Positions 48,207-60,222 of a DNA stretch of 64,000 nt are shown in pieces. Within the stretch, counting starts at the first letter, position 1, and each line of letters begins with the position of its first letter. This DNA is from Neoscytalidium dimidiatum (lineage: Eukaryota; Ascomycota; Dothideomycetes; Botryosphaeriales; Botryosphaeriaceae), in assembly GCA_037367355.1 (NCBI GenBank), contig CM074695.1, positions 1,364,001-1,428,000 of the forward strand, read 5' to 3'. The notes under the pieces are model-generated. The model made no database searches. It had not been told where the DNA came from and saw only the letters and a program-made list of their open reading frames with translations. The translations under genes were made by a program, and so were the position numbers.

Positions 48207-48635
48207 TCACATCTTAGCCCTAGCCTCGAAGCCAGCGACGGCTTGCAACGGGAAGAATTTCAAATCCGCCAGGCTGGCTATTTGGGGAGCTATCTCCTGG
48301 AATCTGGGGCTTTTCCCATGCGCATCGAAAGCGGCCTGGCTCTTGTAACTATTCAATTAAGGTGAGCGATCCGTACAAGGACTCCAACAACGCGGGGCAA
48401 GCGCACGTTTCGAGCATGACGAAGACGGGCGATCCCTCGCCGACCGTCTTGTGCAGGCGGTAGCGGAGGGTGTCGGGCTCATTCTCCTGGACCCAGGCGG
48501 CATGGGACGCAAGAAGTTGCTCGAGCTAGCGTTGAAAGTCAGCGAGTGATCGCCGTGACGGGAGGCGGAGCGCACCTTGTCGGCCGATTGGCCGGGCTTG
48601 GGCGTGACGATGGCGGTGACGACGAGCTCAGACAT
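48207..48635 (-). CDS. ABM-domain protein, antibiotic biosynthesis monooxygenase fold
   Basis: Exons 48576-48635, 48407-48525 and 48207-48348 give 106 residues. Read without the second intron the frame would end early. Splicing at GAAAC|GTGCGC to TAG|TTACAAG restores LETYKSQAAFDAHGKS and the rest of the dimeric alpha/beta-barrel fold. The start MSELVVTAIVTPKPG and the central HAAWVQENEPDTLRYRLHK are typical of small fungal ABM proteins. Family members include quinone-forming monooxygenases and proteins of unknown role. Cytosolic. It converges on the dioxygenase gene. Confidence 0.9.
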
Positions 48636-49466
48636 TTTGCTCTTCTTTTAGTCGGCGATGAGAGTTCAGGTGAAAACGGCTTTGGCCGACAGGAATCGTC
48701 GTCGAGATAAAAGGCGCGGAGCGGGGCGGGTACATATGCGCTCAGGTTGATGAGTGAACTGCTTACAGCACGACCTCGGATGGACAGCTCCCGACTGACC
48801 AAAACAGCCCAATCGCCGAGGCTCAATCCGACGAAACTTGTCCGTACGCCGTGCCGTCAAACTATGGAGTGCAGACTTCGCAGAGCCGCATTTGGTAAGA
48901 TGATGGATTTTCTGCGTATCAATTGACGCAGAAGAACTTGTAAATAGCATTCTCCACGGCGTCAGGAGAGCTCGCATTCACCCGGGGCTTATCGCCCGTC
49001 CCGCACGAGCTTCTTACCACATAGCGCTCTCCAGTGCCCAGATGGTCCTGCAATGAGGCTCGGTCTCAAAGCTCGGGTGCTCAGTCTATCAGCTTATCGT
49101 CGTGCGACTTACCTCCCAAGCGTACCGGTACCTGAATAACTCAATTCATGGCTAATTACGTCAACAGCGGGGTGATCTAGCAGCAGCCTCCGCCCGCTTA
49201 TCGGCCGACCCCCTGCTAAGTATGTCGGCTTCTCCCTTGACCGTTCCGTTCCAATTACGCGGACGCGGTACATAGCACTGGCGGGCGGCTCCGTAGGATC
49301 TTTTGGGGTCCGACTTACTACAGGGTATAATTCTCGTACTACTGCCAGCTTCATTTGGATAAAGGCGGGCTTCCTTCCCCTCAGCCAAGCTAGAGTACGT
49401 CCCGCTCGACGCTCCGCCCCCCCCTCTCAACTCCGCGAGCTCAGCCGTCCTCAATTGCTCTCGACA
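48636..49466. promoter_or_regulatory. divergent promoter, ABM protein and amidase
   Basis: 831 bp between two divergent starts. No clear TATA box or repeated site was seen; short frames on the minus strand are not credible genes. Confidence 0.3.
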
Positions 49467-51887
49467 ATGCCCTCCTCAGTCGGTTCTCTGAGGCACGGCC
49501 TCCTGTATGGGTGCATCTTTGCAATCGGAGCTTTGGCTGCCTATTCGACCAATTCCGACTATGACGTTCTCGCCGTGGACCCTCTGCAGGATCCGTATCC
49601 CTACGAGTTCCCCCGGCTACAGAGTGCCAACTCGACCAGCCTATTCCCCATGCCGCTCTGTGGAGATGTCGTGATCGAGGAGGCAACCATTGACCAGCTC
49701 CAGGCCTACATGCGCGAGGGGAAACTCACAGCCGTGAAGCTCGCGCAGTGTTATTGGAAGCGTGTTATGCAGACGGATGATTATATCAAGTACGTCTTCT
49801 CTTTGAAGCTCTTAAGTCACAATGCAAACAGAGGAAAGAGAGGGGGAAAAAATCTCAAATAAAAGGGAGATTGTTGTATTCTCAAGCTGCTTCCAATTTT
49901 CAATCTCATTCAAATCTTATGTCTACTCTTGGTTTTTTTCTTACCATACATAACCGTCGTCCTCTTTGCTCCTCATGTCATCGTGCCTACAAACACAACA
50001 AAAATACAAGAAAAGGAATATCCCCAACAGATCCGCATAATCCTAACCATACGTTCCAATTAGTTCCGTTCTGGAAATCAACCCGGACTTCCTCGACATC
50101 GCTGCAGCACTCGACGCCGAACGCGCCTCCGCTGGCGGCAAAATTCGCGGCCCCCTCCACGGAATTCCCTTCCTGGTCAAAGACAACATCGCCTCGAAAG
50201 ACAAGATGGAGACAACAGCCGGATCCTGGGCGCTGCTGGGGAGCGTCGTCCCTCGAGACGCTTTCGTAGTAGCTCGGCTTCGCGAAGCTGGTGCGGTTCT
50301 GATGGGTAAAGCGACGCTGAGCGAGTGGGCGGATATGAGGAGTGAGTGTTTCTGTCCATAATCTCCCCACGAAGGAGGGGAAAAAAAAAAAAAAAGAGAA
50401 AGAGTCCTTGTTGATACGCGTGAAAACTAGGCAATAACTACAGCGAAGGCTTTTCTCCTCGCGGTGACCAAGCCCGCAGCCCGTACAACCTAACGGTTAA
50501 CCCGGGCGGAAGCAGCTCGGGCAGCGCCGCCGCCGTGGCCGCCAACGTCGTCCCTTTCGCGCTCGGAACGGAGACGGATGGAAGCGGTGAGATTTCTCCA
50601 ATTCATTTTCACTTGATAAAGCCTCAATCGACTGCTGATATCCCCAAGTCATCAACCCCGCCGAGCGCAACGCCATCGTCGGATTCAAACCAACAGTCGG
50701 CCTGACGTCGCGAGCCGGGTGAGCTCTTTTGCTGCTGCTGGAAAAGCCCCTATCAAGCTGCACACTCACTCACATCTCGCCATCCACAAGCGTCGTCCCT
50801 GAATGCGAGCACCAAGACACCGTCGGCACGTTCGGCAAGACCGTCCGGGATGCCGTATACGCACTCGACGCCATCTACGGCATCGATCCGCGCGACAACT
50901 ACACCTTGGCCCAAAAGGGCAAAACCCCTGCCGGTGGATACGCGCAATACCTGACCGACGCCTCCGCGCTGGCCAACGCGACCTTCGGGATCCCGTGGGA
51001 GAGCTTCTGGCAGTACGCGCCCACGGAGCAGATCCCGGTGCTGCTCTCAATTGTCGACACCCTGCGCGCCCACGGCGCCACCATCGTGAACGGAACCGAG
51101 ATCCCCAGCCGGGCGCAGACCATCTCCCCGGACGGCTGGGACTGGGACTACGGCAGCACGCGCGGGTACCCCAACGAATCAGAGTACACGGTCGTCAAGG
51201 TCGACTTCTACAACAACATCAAGACGTACCTGTCCGAGCTCGAGAACACCGACATCCGCAGCCTCGAGGACATCGTGCAGTGAGTAATCACCATTCCTTC
51301 CTTCCCTTCCCCACCTCACGCACTCAAAAGAACGCTGAAAAACCCATCATCTCCTCTCCTCCCACAGGTACAACTACGACAACGACGGCACCTCGGGCGG
51401 CAACCCCTGGCCGCTCGGCATCCCGGCCTTCTACAGCGGGCAGGACGGCTTCCTCGCCTCGCTCGCCACCAAAGGGGTCAGGAACGCGGCCTACTGGCAG
51501 GCGCTGTCCTTCGTGCAGCGCGCCGCGCGGGCCGACGGGATCGACGGGGCCCTCCTGTCCGGCCCCGACGACCGCCGCCGCCGCCGCCGCCGCCGCCGCC
51601 TCGACGCGCTGCTCGTGCCCCCGGACGTCGGGCAGACGTACCAGCTCGCGGCGCAGGCGGGCTACCCCATGGTGACGGTGCCGGCCGGCGTCGGGCGCGG
51701 GAGCGGCATGCCGTTCGGGCTCGCGCTGATGGCCAGCGCGTGGGAGGAGGCCGCGCTGGTGCGCTGGGCCAGCGCCGTCGAGGACGCCCAGTGGCGGGCC
51801 GGATCGCCGTACAGGCGCACGCCGCCGAGGTGGCTGGATCATTTGCGGAAGAACGTGCCGATTCTGCCGGGCGGTGGGTGCTGTTGA
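49467..51887 (+). CDS. amidase-signature hydrolase with N-terminal signal or anchor
   Basis: Six exons: 49467-49789, 50064-50341, 50431-50586, 50649-50718, 50791-51279 and 51368-51887, giving 611 residues. The hydrophobic stretch at residues 8-25 ([18 protein letters not shown]) is a signal peptide or membrane anchor. The Ser-cisSer-Lys triad is present: Lys147 in PFLVKDN, Ser228-230 in GGSSSGS and Ser252 in GTETDGS. Such proteins hydrolyse amides; fungal secreted members are poorly characterised. A CCG/GCC microsatellite at about 51569-51600 encodes nine Arg in a row just before [11 protein letters not shown], inside the catalytic domain, which is unusual. The first intron is unusually long (274 nt). 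Confidence 0.9.
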
Positions 51888-52956
51888 TTTTTCCTTTTTT
51901 TTTTTTTTACCCCCTCAAAAGTCCTTTCTTTCTGCGCTTTTTGTGTGAGCGTGACTGTGTGTGTGTGTGTGGCTGACTGTGGGTGACTAGTGTGAGCGAG
52001 GTCATAAGCGGAGGGGAGAGTTCTGGCATGTGGAGGGTTGTCGTGGTGGGACGCTGCAGCGTTGCATGTGTTTGAGCGTTGTTTAGTTACGGGCGTCCGT
52101 TCGAATGGGCGCGCTATTCATCAATGTGCATCGTGCATATACCGTGGTTCGTGGATTTGGTGTTGGTATTCTGATGCTGGCGGGTTGAATGTTCCTCGGC
52201 TGTTTGCTCGTAGATTATCGGTGGATCAACGATGGTCTCTAATGAATCCTCTCTGCCGCGGTCGACCGGGCTAAGACACTGTTAGTCCGAGAGGCTTATC
52301 CTCGCTTTGGCTGATGCTATATAAGCGCTCATAGCCCTGTAAGTCCGCGCCCAGTCGAGACAAATACACCAGATGTTGAATATCGAAGCTACGTCCTCAA
52401 GGCGCTTATGTGAGGCCAAGACCGTTGACATTCATTGGCCTACACGGAAACTGTGGTGAGTGAGGCGGATTCCTGACGTACATCAAAGGAGAATCACTTT
52501 GACAGCTTGTTCAGCGCTTTCGGAAAATCCATTAGCCAGTACGCAGGAAATCAGAACGTGGGATCCGAGAGCACGGTTCAGAACAAACATTAACGCAATG
52601 CACAGCGCCTATGCGGCTCCACTGATTAAGTTTCGTTGTCTACTAGGCATAAATGAGCGGATACCAGAAGGCCGTTTCACACTCTTCTATCTTGCAAAGA
52701 GAGACGAAAGGTAAACGGACTGAGCGAAAACACAAGCGACCCAAATTCCATCTCAAATCCATTTCCTGCACACGTCCCATTCATGCCCCCCACATAATAC
52801 CCTTGCCTCTACAATGAAGCATCTGACAAATTCCACCTGCGTGTAAGTTCACGTGTAGGTGATTTAAGCCAGTCCATCAAGACCTCCTTCAAGCTTGAAA
52901 CCAGGCCCCGTATACACATCATCCGAGAGGTCTCTCTTTGCAGCCAAGTCTATCTG
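51888..52956. other. convergent 3' regions, amidase and secreted protein
   Basis: 1.07 kb without a gene. A T14 run at 51895-51908 and a GT repeat at about 51957-51970 lie just after the amidase stop. Nothing else was recognised. Confidence 0.4.
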
Positions 52957-53711
52957 CTACAAGGGGCCCGTGATCAGTTTAGTTTCGCCAGTTTTTACAT
53001 CGTACCAGTACTTTTTGCCCAACAGAGCGTTGATCATTTCGTCCACGCCTCCTTCGAAGTGGTTCTCAAATTTATCCAGTACGGCAGGCACAAATATGGG
53101 TTTCCCATCCTTTACACCGTGTCCTGTCTCCCAGTCCAAATAGTCCTGTCTCTTTGCCAAGTCCCGGCTACCGTTCCCTTCCTGGATCAAATCCACTGGC
53201 GACCTCGGCAGAAATCCGAAGAAGGCATCGGCGAATCCACGAGCGGGGATGTTCTCGAAAAAGCCAGCAGTATCGTGGCATACCTCGACGCGGAGGGATT
53301 GAGAAGGATAGGTATATCTCCTTTCACGGCAGCCATGGGATCCTACGCCATCGACGGAAGAGAAGCCCCCAACACCGGCAGAAAATGATCGGATGGTCGT
53401 AGAAGCGTTGCCGTAAACCGGGAGAAAGAGGTCCTCGTTCGGTTCCGCACCTGCGGACGAGCAAGCCTCGCTGTAAATGTGCAAGAAGGGGGGCAGATGC
53501 TGGGATTGACCCTTGCAACCCATCTCGCCCATCCAGGTGACAGTGGTGTTCTCTTTCAGATCGCGAGTCGTACTCATACTATTCAAATTAATGCGTTGAC
53601 CATGTTGTGTCCGATCAGGTGTTAAGCTTACATCTGAGCAGTCTTGTCGCTGTCCAAAATAGGAGCTGCGATAGCACCGGCAGCGCCTAGGATAAGCAGA
53701 TAAGGTAGCAT
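52957..53711 (-). CDS. small secreted protein of unknown function
   Basis: Exons 53632-53711 and 52957-53578 give 233 residues. The first exon encodes a clear signal peptide, MLPYLLILGAAGAIAAP, and the 53-nt intron follows at once. The mature part has at least four Cys (in EMGCKG, SEACSS, SHGCRE and EVCHDT) and a C-terminus with YWYDVKTGETKLITGP. I recognise no domain. Candidates are a secreted enzyme without visible motifs or an orphan extracellular protein. Without the first exon the open frame begins in unrelated sequence, so the spliced start is preferred. Confidence 0.75.
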
Positions 53712-54605
53712 GTTGCTTGTACTCGTAAGGCAATATAATATTATGAGTCGTGCGTTCGAGATCAGCGGCCGTTCAGTCGAAATCGTAACGTACAGAAGCC
53801 ATGGGGAGAGTTATTTATATGCATTCCGGACACGCTATAGACCATGAGCGGGTCATCTTTCGAGCTCTTTGCAAACCCAAAATCAATAGTTAGTTCAACA
53901 AGGACCAAGATGTTTAAGCCAGCCATTGAGGAAATCAACAAACATTGTTCACCTCGGACCATCAGATCTCTCTAAAGCGTGCCTTCGCTCAGAAAATACC
54001 TCAAGTTATTTCGGCTCAGGTACTACCAACATCGTAGTAAAGGCTCGTTCTATTGCACAAGTGCACAGGGACTAGCTCCACGAGATCCATGGAGATAGCA
54101 ATCACAAGCTTGACAGAGCCAACCCCGGTCAGTTTGGTACCTGGCGGATGAGATATCCAAGAATTGTCGGCAATTCGAGGTAAGTCATTGGTAATCGCTC
54201 ACCTAAATGCATCCGTAGAGCTAGCAATCTTGTCACCATCCGCGTGGGCTTGGCATCCCGGCGGCTTTCCCTCCCTGAGTTTTTGCCTGAGTGGATTTAG
54301 AGAGCGGAAGCAGGGCCATCAAGGGTCCAGAATGCCACTAGATTGGTTCTAATATACTGCTGAGGTAGACTGACGTCAGGTGGCTCGGTGGATAGTCCCT
54401 GAGCCATGCTTGCTTGGTTCAGCTTAGTGCAGAGTTTCAGCCCACTGCCAGCGCTAGGCAAGGGAAGATGAAATTGGCTATGTAAAATGACGAGCTCCAG
54501 TAATGGGATTTGTTGCACAGGGGTATGTTCTTCTGAATGCTTGGGCGTAATGCCACCAATGAACAAACTAAGCAACTAACATACCTTGGCCGTCGATGAT
54601 GGTTA
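53712..54605. other. intergenic, 0.9 kb
   Basis: Promoter of the secreted orphan and 3' flank of the esterase. Two short minus-strand frames at 54297-54625 have no domain and are not supported. Confidence 0.4.
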
Positions 54606-55699
54606 TCATAGCGTAAACTTTCCAAAGAACTCCATGATCAACGGCGTTGCATCGTAGCAAGTCTGGCGACCATCATCCGCATTTGGATAGCTATCTGGCC
54701 AAGTGTGACCAAGATTCGAGGCATTGTAATGCTGCACAACGCCATTGCCCCAGCTATGCTTCCATGCGATAGGGAAATCCGTGTCTGTGCACAAAGTTGT
54801 TGTCTTGTTCCGGTCCGGATCAAACCCATCGCGAGCCGCCCAGTCATTCATGTACTCTGGAATATTCGCTGTCTGTCCGCGGGCGGAAGTGCCATTGTAT
54901 CCGATCTGGCCATCTCTGAAACCGTGAAACTCCAAAATAGGGATAGGTATGCGACCGGGCTTGCACGCTGGTATTTCACCTTCTGGGGCTCCCAGAACGC
55001 CTTTGTAGATGGCAGGGCTCACGGGAGCGAACGCGGCGATTTGGAGGGACGCGTCTTGGTCACAGGCAAGCAAGGTGATAAAGCCGGCGCCATTGGACTT
55101 GCCGGAGGCATATACACGGGCAGGGTCGATGCAGTAAGTTAAGGTAAGGTTTTTTATCAGCTCCGTCGTGAATTGAATGTCGTTGTTCACTGACACATCG
55201 GCGGAGATATCCCCAAGCCATTGACGTGTGCCCGCAGCAGTCTGAAGTTTTGGTTAACAAGGGCCAGATTGCCACGAAGCTCCAGCAATATGGGCACGCC
55301 CGCGCAGAGGAGTGAATTTAACGGGTCCGAGTTACTTACAGGTACTCCCTGCGGGTAAACAGCAATGGCATCAGGATTGTTCGACTTGTTCGAGAACTGC
55401 GAGAGCTCTTCTTGGAACTTCATGTCTTTTCCGCGGCCATGGTATGAGAGGATTAACGGAACCGGGTTATTTTCATCGTAGTTCTCAGGCAAATGGATGC
55501 GATATTCCCGTTTAACGCCGTCAATGTCGATGGTTGTGTTCTTTGAAACACCTGGTTGGATACCGTCTGGGAGGGCGTTTCCGCAGCCGCTCGGAAGAGC
55601 GGCTTCCCGTGCAGGGGTGCCTGCATCAGACGTTGCAGATGCAGCACCAAGAGAGAGGATGACGATCAGCACTGCTGGTATCATGGAACCTGGCTGCAT
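54606..55699 (-). CDS. secreted CE1-type esterase, feruloyl-esterase/LpqC family
   Basis: Exons 55340-55699 and 54606-55241 give 331 residues; the 98-nt intron is removed between QGVP and TAAGTRQWLGD. The signal peptide is MIPAVLIVILSLGAASA after a short extension. The alpha/beta-hydrolase triad is visible: Ser169 in ASGKSNGAG, Asp230 in FHGFRDG and His299 in NLGHTWP. Early motifs YRIHLPENYDENNPVPLILSYHGRGKD match fungal feruloyl esterases (type C, FaeC-like) and polyhydroxybutyrate-depolymerase-like CE1 enzymes. It probably acts outside the cell on ester-linked phenolic acids in plant cell wall or on related esters. Confidence 0.9.
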
Positions 55700-56820
55700 T
55701 GCGATGAGACGAAAGGAGAGCGAGTCAAAAGGCCGCCAAAACCGTGCGGTACGGAAGCTGACACGGCGCCGGACGGCAAGACCTTAAATGAAGACTGAGA
55801 AGCACGGTCAGCGTCGGGAGCTACTCACGCTTCAGTACACGGCCGAAACGGCGCGGTAGTCACTGATGTCACTGGCGTTGAGAAGAGGAGTAGGGCTGCG
55901 GCTGAGGCGACGGTGCTTATTTTTAGCGGCTTCTTGTCAGTCGGCTATGAGCAGATGAAGCTGCTGTCAAAAGGGCACTAGAAGTGTACATCGACGCCAC
56001 GCGGGCTGTAGCACCTGCCGGAAAGACAACAAGCCGATGGCAGCAGGGCCTGGAGTGGGGACCGCAACGTGTGCCGGCGCGTGCGTAAGCAGTGCGATAG
56101 CGACGCTGGACTGTGAGCAGACAATTTGAAGGGAGCCGGATGGACATCCGTGCTGTCTCGAAGGAGCTAGCTATGCGACCGGGAAGACTGAATGCAGCAA
56201 AGATGCTCGTCAGTGGGGACGGTAGAACCTGGCTCTCACTAAGGCTTGTGGTTTGGGGGCCGTTTCGTGCGGGCGCCGGCAAAAAAGATCGTAGGACGAT
56301 GCTAAAAGCTGACCGCCAGGAAGGTGCATACTCGACTGGATGCGAGGTAGTGCAGAGCGCTGATCATTGCCCAGGGCCCATCGTGTTGGGCTTCAAATTG
56401 ATGTGCGTTGCCGTGCGGAGAGGGTATGAGAGCGTGTGGGAGGGTGTGAGCAGAGTGAGCGAGAGCGGGGGAGCCCTGTAGGCACTTCTGTCAGCCCGCG
56501 AATCATGCTGCCTTTGGCCGGCAGAGTCCCTGCTTCTGCTGCTGCTCAAACCGCCTTCAATAGATCGCTCAGCTCGCAGTCGGATGATGCGCCGTGGGGG
56601 CTAAGTATAATAATCCTTCCAATCCTTCCCGCTGCTTTCCTGCTCTGCGCTCCGTGAGCCTCTTTGGCCACTGCACTACGACGTCAACCACGCGCCAGGG
56701 AGGAGGCAGCAGTCAGCAAGAGCTCGGGTTTAAGGGTTGCGTTCGACTCTCGGACCACCCATCATCATCTTCACCACCTCGCGCTTCTGCCATATCAAAG
56801 GCTGTTGTTCCGCATCCGCT
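55700..56820. promoter_or_regulatory. divergent promoter, esterase and membrane protein
   Basis: 1.1 kb with only short frames on both strands and no recognised element. GTGTGAG-type repeats occur near 56430-56470. Confidence 0.3.
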
Positions 56821-57911
56821 ATGTGGAGATCGCATCGCCGAAGAGTACTGGTGGTTCTCCTGTCTTCGTCAGTCCTTTTCTCCGGAACAGCCTCGGCTCA
56901 AGGGACCAGCAACAAAGACGACAGCCGCGATTGCTTCTTCCCTGATGGTATTCAATCAAGCGGCAGCCCTTGTTTCCCAGACCAGGCGGTGTCAGCATGT
57001 TGTGGGCCAGGCTTCATTTGTCTCTCCAACGGTCTGTGCGAGCCAGGCCCCGACACCAGACGCACATACAATTACAAAGTCTATCGCTCGTCGTGTACTG
57101 ACCGGACGTGGAACTCGACCGACTGCCCCAGAATTTGTCTTGGACGTAAGTCACTCCGCTCGGAGATATTGGAGTTCCTCGCGACTTGAGGCCCTCATCA
57201 AATTTGTAACACCGTGAGATGTGTGTGCTGACTACGACTCCAAACATAGCTGATGACCGCCTCGACGCTGGTCAAGGTCTAGCAACCTGCGGTACGAATG
57301 GCTCCTACTGCTGTGGTCGGGGTTACGACTGCTGCAGTAATGGGACCAGCATTTTCAGCTATGGCACCGCTGAGATCGTGACCACGATCCCGTACGGGTC
57401 TTCGACAGCCTCAGCAACTGCATCTCCAAGCGCCAGCACGTCCTCATCTTCATCGACGTCCTCCTCATCTTCAAGCAATGCCACAGCTATAGGAGTAGGC
57501 GTAGGTGTAGGAGTTGGCGGCTTTGCTGTTCTTCTGGCCAGCGTCTTGCTCTTGCTCTTCTTCCGTCGCCGGCGAAAAGCAGGGACGGAGCAGCCAAAAG
57601 GACACCCAGGTTCGAACGATGAGGAAGGAAATCCACCGCGCGGCTCGGAGTTACCTACGAACGAGATGAAAGAACGAGGTCCTGGAGCAATCGGCGGCTT
57701 GACATCGCCGCCCCCGACTTACCGCTCCGACTCTAACATGCACAGCCCCGTTAGCAGTCAAGCCGGTGGCATGGTCCCGGGAGCACCTTTGAATCCTGCC
57801 GAGTTCCCCTCCGGTCCAGAGCGCGAACGGTTTGAGATGGAAGGCCAACAGCCCGAGTCCTGGAAAGGCCCCTCTGCGCGGGAATACGGACAGAGACATG
57901 AGCTAGAATAG
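56821..57911 (+). CDS. Cys-rich single-pass membrane protein
   Basis: Exons 56821-57145 and 57250-57911 give 328 residues. A signal peptide (RVLVVLLSSSVLFSGTASA) is followed by a Cys-rich outer domain with ACCGPGFICL, TDCPRICL and GSYCCGRGYDCC, a Ser/Thr stalk (about 155-186), one membrane segment (about 187-213, IGVGVGVGVGGFAVLLASVLL), the stop-transfer RRRRK and a Pro-rich cytoplasmic tail. This layout is common in ascomycetes and recalls WSC-type wall sensors, but the Cys pattern is not that of a WSC domain and no function is assigned. It probably sits in the plasma membrane. Confidence 0.82.
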
Positions 57912-59010
57912 AAGCGATACGTCAGAAGAGCTGCTTGAACGAGAAACGCGGAGGAGGCGATTATGTGATGACGAAGCTATATACTTACCTATACCCACGA
58001 GCCTTTGTATATACCCATGCTCGATACCTCTGTATAATTTAGGTCAGGTGCCGCGTTAAGTCCCCTTCACTACTGTGTTAATACGCGAATGATTTCGTCC
58101 ATAGGCTGAAATCGGAAAGAGGATAATTTGTAACCACGTTCAACAAGTCGGAACTCTTGTCAGTTTCGGGATGGCCAAGCCGCGACACAGTGGGTAGTAC
58201 AAGAAATAATCCCTCAAATCGCAATAGGGCGAGATTGGCACGGGCATACAGAACGATCGTCTAGTAGAAAATGTCACAAATCATATCGGATGTTCACGTC
58301 CGAACAATTGCTTCGACTTCCCCATAATTCCAGGACTCCTATCATTATTATATCTTCAGCAATAACCCTCCAGGGTTCGAAGTGTGGCTTTCTTTTCCAC
58401 TTACCACGTACCGTGCCGGAGACTATGAAAAACTGTGTTACACAAGGCATGTCAGAGTAACTTTGATAAGACTTGCAAAATCGACATCATAGGACCTTTA
58501 GACTCGTCACCACACTCGTGATCAGAACTGTCGGTCTGTTGTTAGAGGGTGATCTCGAAGCTCCCAGCCGCTACCGCACTCACTGGATGGTCACGGACTC
58601 ATTCCATCAAAAACCATGTGTAAAGTATAGTGAGTCGTAATGCCGTAAAAACCTTCCAATTTTTGCATTGTGAAAGTGTCTTCTCTTCTCATACACAATG
58701 AGACCCAAACTCAGAAGTGCTGTTTCGAATCTTGAAAGCAACGCCCTGGTCGTGTCAGTAACGTAAATACAGCCAAAGACCTTCTTAGCCTGTAACCTGG
58801 GGATTTTCCTCCCATCTTCTCCTTAGCCATGTCTCATCTCCAAGTGACCTAGGGTCTGCTTGAACGATGCCGTCGTACACATATAGAAACCCCCCTTTCG
58901 TAAAAGACAATTGCTCAGTTGTGGCGGAATCTGCTCCAGCTCCCGATTTCTTGTCAGCAGCTCGCCCAAGGAGCTCTTCATTTAGGTTCTGCCGAAAAAA
59001 TCGTAGCGAA
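57912..59010. other. convergent 3' regions
   Basis: 1.1 kb, relatively AT-rich, between the membrane-protein gene and the decarboxylase gene. No gene, repeat or RNA feature was recognised. Confidence 0.4.
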
Positions 59011-60222
59011 TCATTTCTTGGCGATACGTTCCTCATATGCAGCCCAAGCCTCCTTCCTGTACCTCTCCGCCTCTTCGGCCCTGTCGTCTGCCTCGATTAT
59101 ACCACGACCCACAATAACAACGTCTGAACCTTGCTCGTAAACGATGTGACGAGGGCTGTTGTATTGTTGGCCTTTGCCATCCCCCATTTTACCCTCTTGG
59201 CCCTTTGGCGGAATCTTGACGCCGGGAGTCATGGTGAGGAAATTATCTCCAGGCTCAGAATTTAGCGAACGCTGCGCGATAAAGCCCATCACGAAGTCCT
59301 TGTGTTCACGAGCAATTTTAACGCATTGCTCGGTGTAAGGACCGGTCAGCAGATTGCCGGCAGAGCTCATCTCCGCAAGCAGTAGGAGGGCACGCAGGAA
59401 GGGAGTACTGCCGAGTCTTTCGAGGATTTCGTGCGCATCGTCATGGTGACCTTCATCTTCGATAATTGGAGTGGGCTGCGGGCTGATACTCTGCGAGATT
59501 GTGGTGGAGATCGAGACAACACTGTGCTTGCGGTCCTCTGCAGGGTTGCCGTGTTCGTCGACCTCGAGGTGACTCGTATCAGCATGGTGTGCGGACGTGG
59601 GATCCGATGGCTCGGCACTGATCTCGGTCTGCACGGACTGGTTGAATGTAGCGATAGCTGTAGAGGCTGCATCCTTGAGGGAGGACACGATGGCAGGGCC
59701 GGGGAAGATGTGAGCGTTGGTTATCTCTGCCCAACGAGCTATGGCTAGTGGGCCACCGGTATACTGCTTCTGGACGGTCTCTAAGGTGGAGCAGGATCAT
59801 AAATCAGCCAACATTATTCTCAATGCGAAATCGCGGCATAGCGGGGTGGCTTTGCTGTATTTTGCTGCGCCAATGAAGCTCTGTGGCAGGTCAATGGGTG
59901 GGCGTTTACCTCCAATGTCACCAAACTTCCTGTCCTCGAAGACCAAAAACCTCTTGCGCTTAGCAATATCCCGCAGCTGCTTGACGGTGCGATCGTTGAA
60001 ATCGCAGATGATGTCGGCATGGGTCTTGAGCAGACATATGGAATCGCCGACCTCCTCAGCAAGGGAGAGCAGGGCTTGGGTGGTAGTCACGTCGGCGGAT
60101 AGGCACAGGTTGGTGCGCTTAATAGCGATGAGACGCAGCAGGTAGGCGGTCAGAGGAGAGGTGTCGGGGAGCAGGGCGCGCTCGATGTAGGACTGGGTCC
60201 AGGTGGGATGGCGTTGGGCCAT
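59011..60222 (-). CDS. URA3 (pyrG): orotidine-5'-phosphate decarboxylase
   Basis: Exons 59910-60222 and 59011-59780, with a 129-nt intron at the position usual in Pezizomycotina, give 360 residues. Active-site residues are visible: Lys66 in LLKTHADI, Asp75 in CDFND, and Asp97 and Lys99 in FEDRKFGDIG. The second exon holds GSDVVIVGRGI, the phosphate-binding end of the barrel. A hydrophilic insertion of about 70 residues between the central strands is normal for filamentous ascomycetes. The enzyme makes UMP in the last step of pyrimidine synthesis, in the cytosol. Confidence 0.97.

Noticed and set aside
51513..51842. Minus-strand 172-residue frame opposite the amidase
   Set aside because: It is the GC-rich shadow of the amidase exon, whose sense frame has clear homology.
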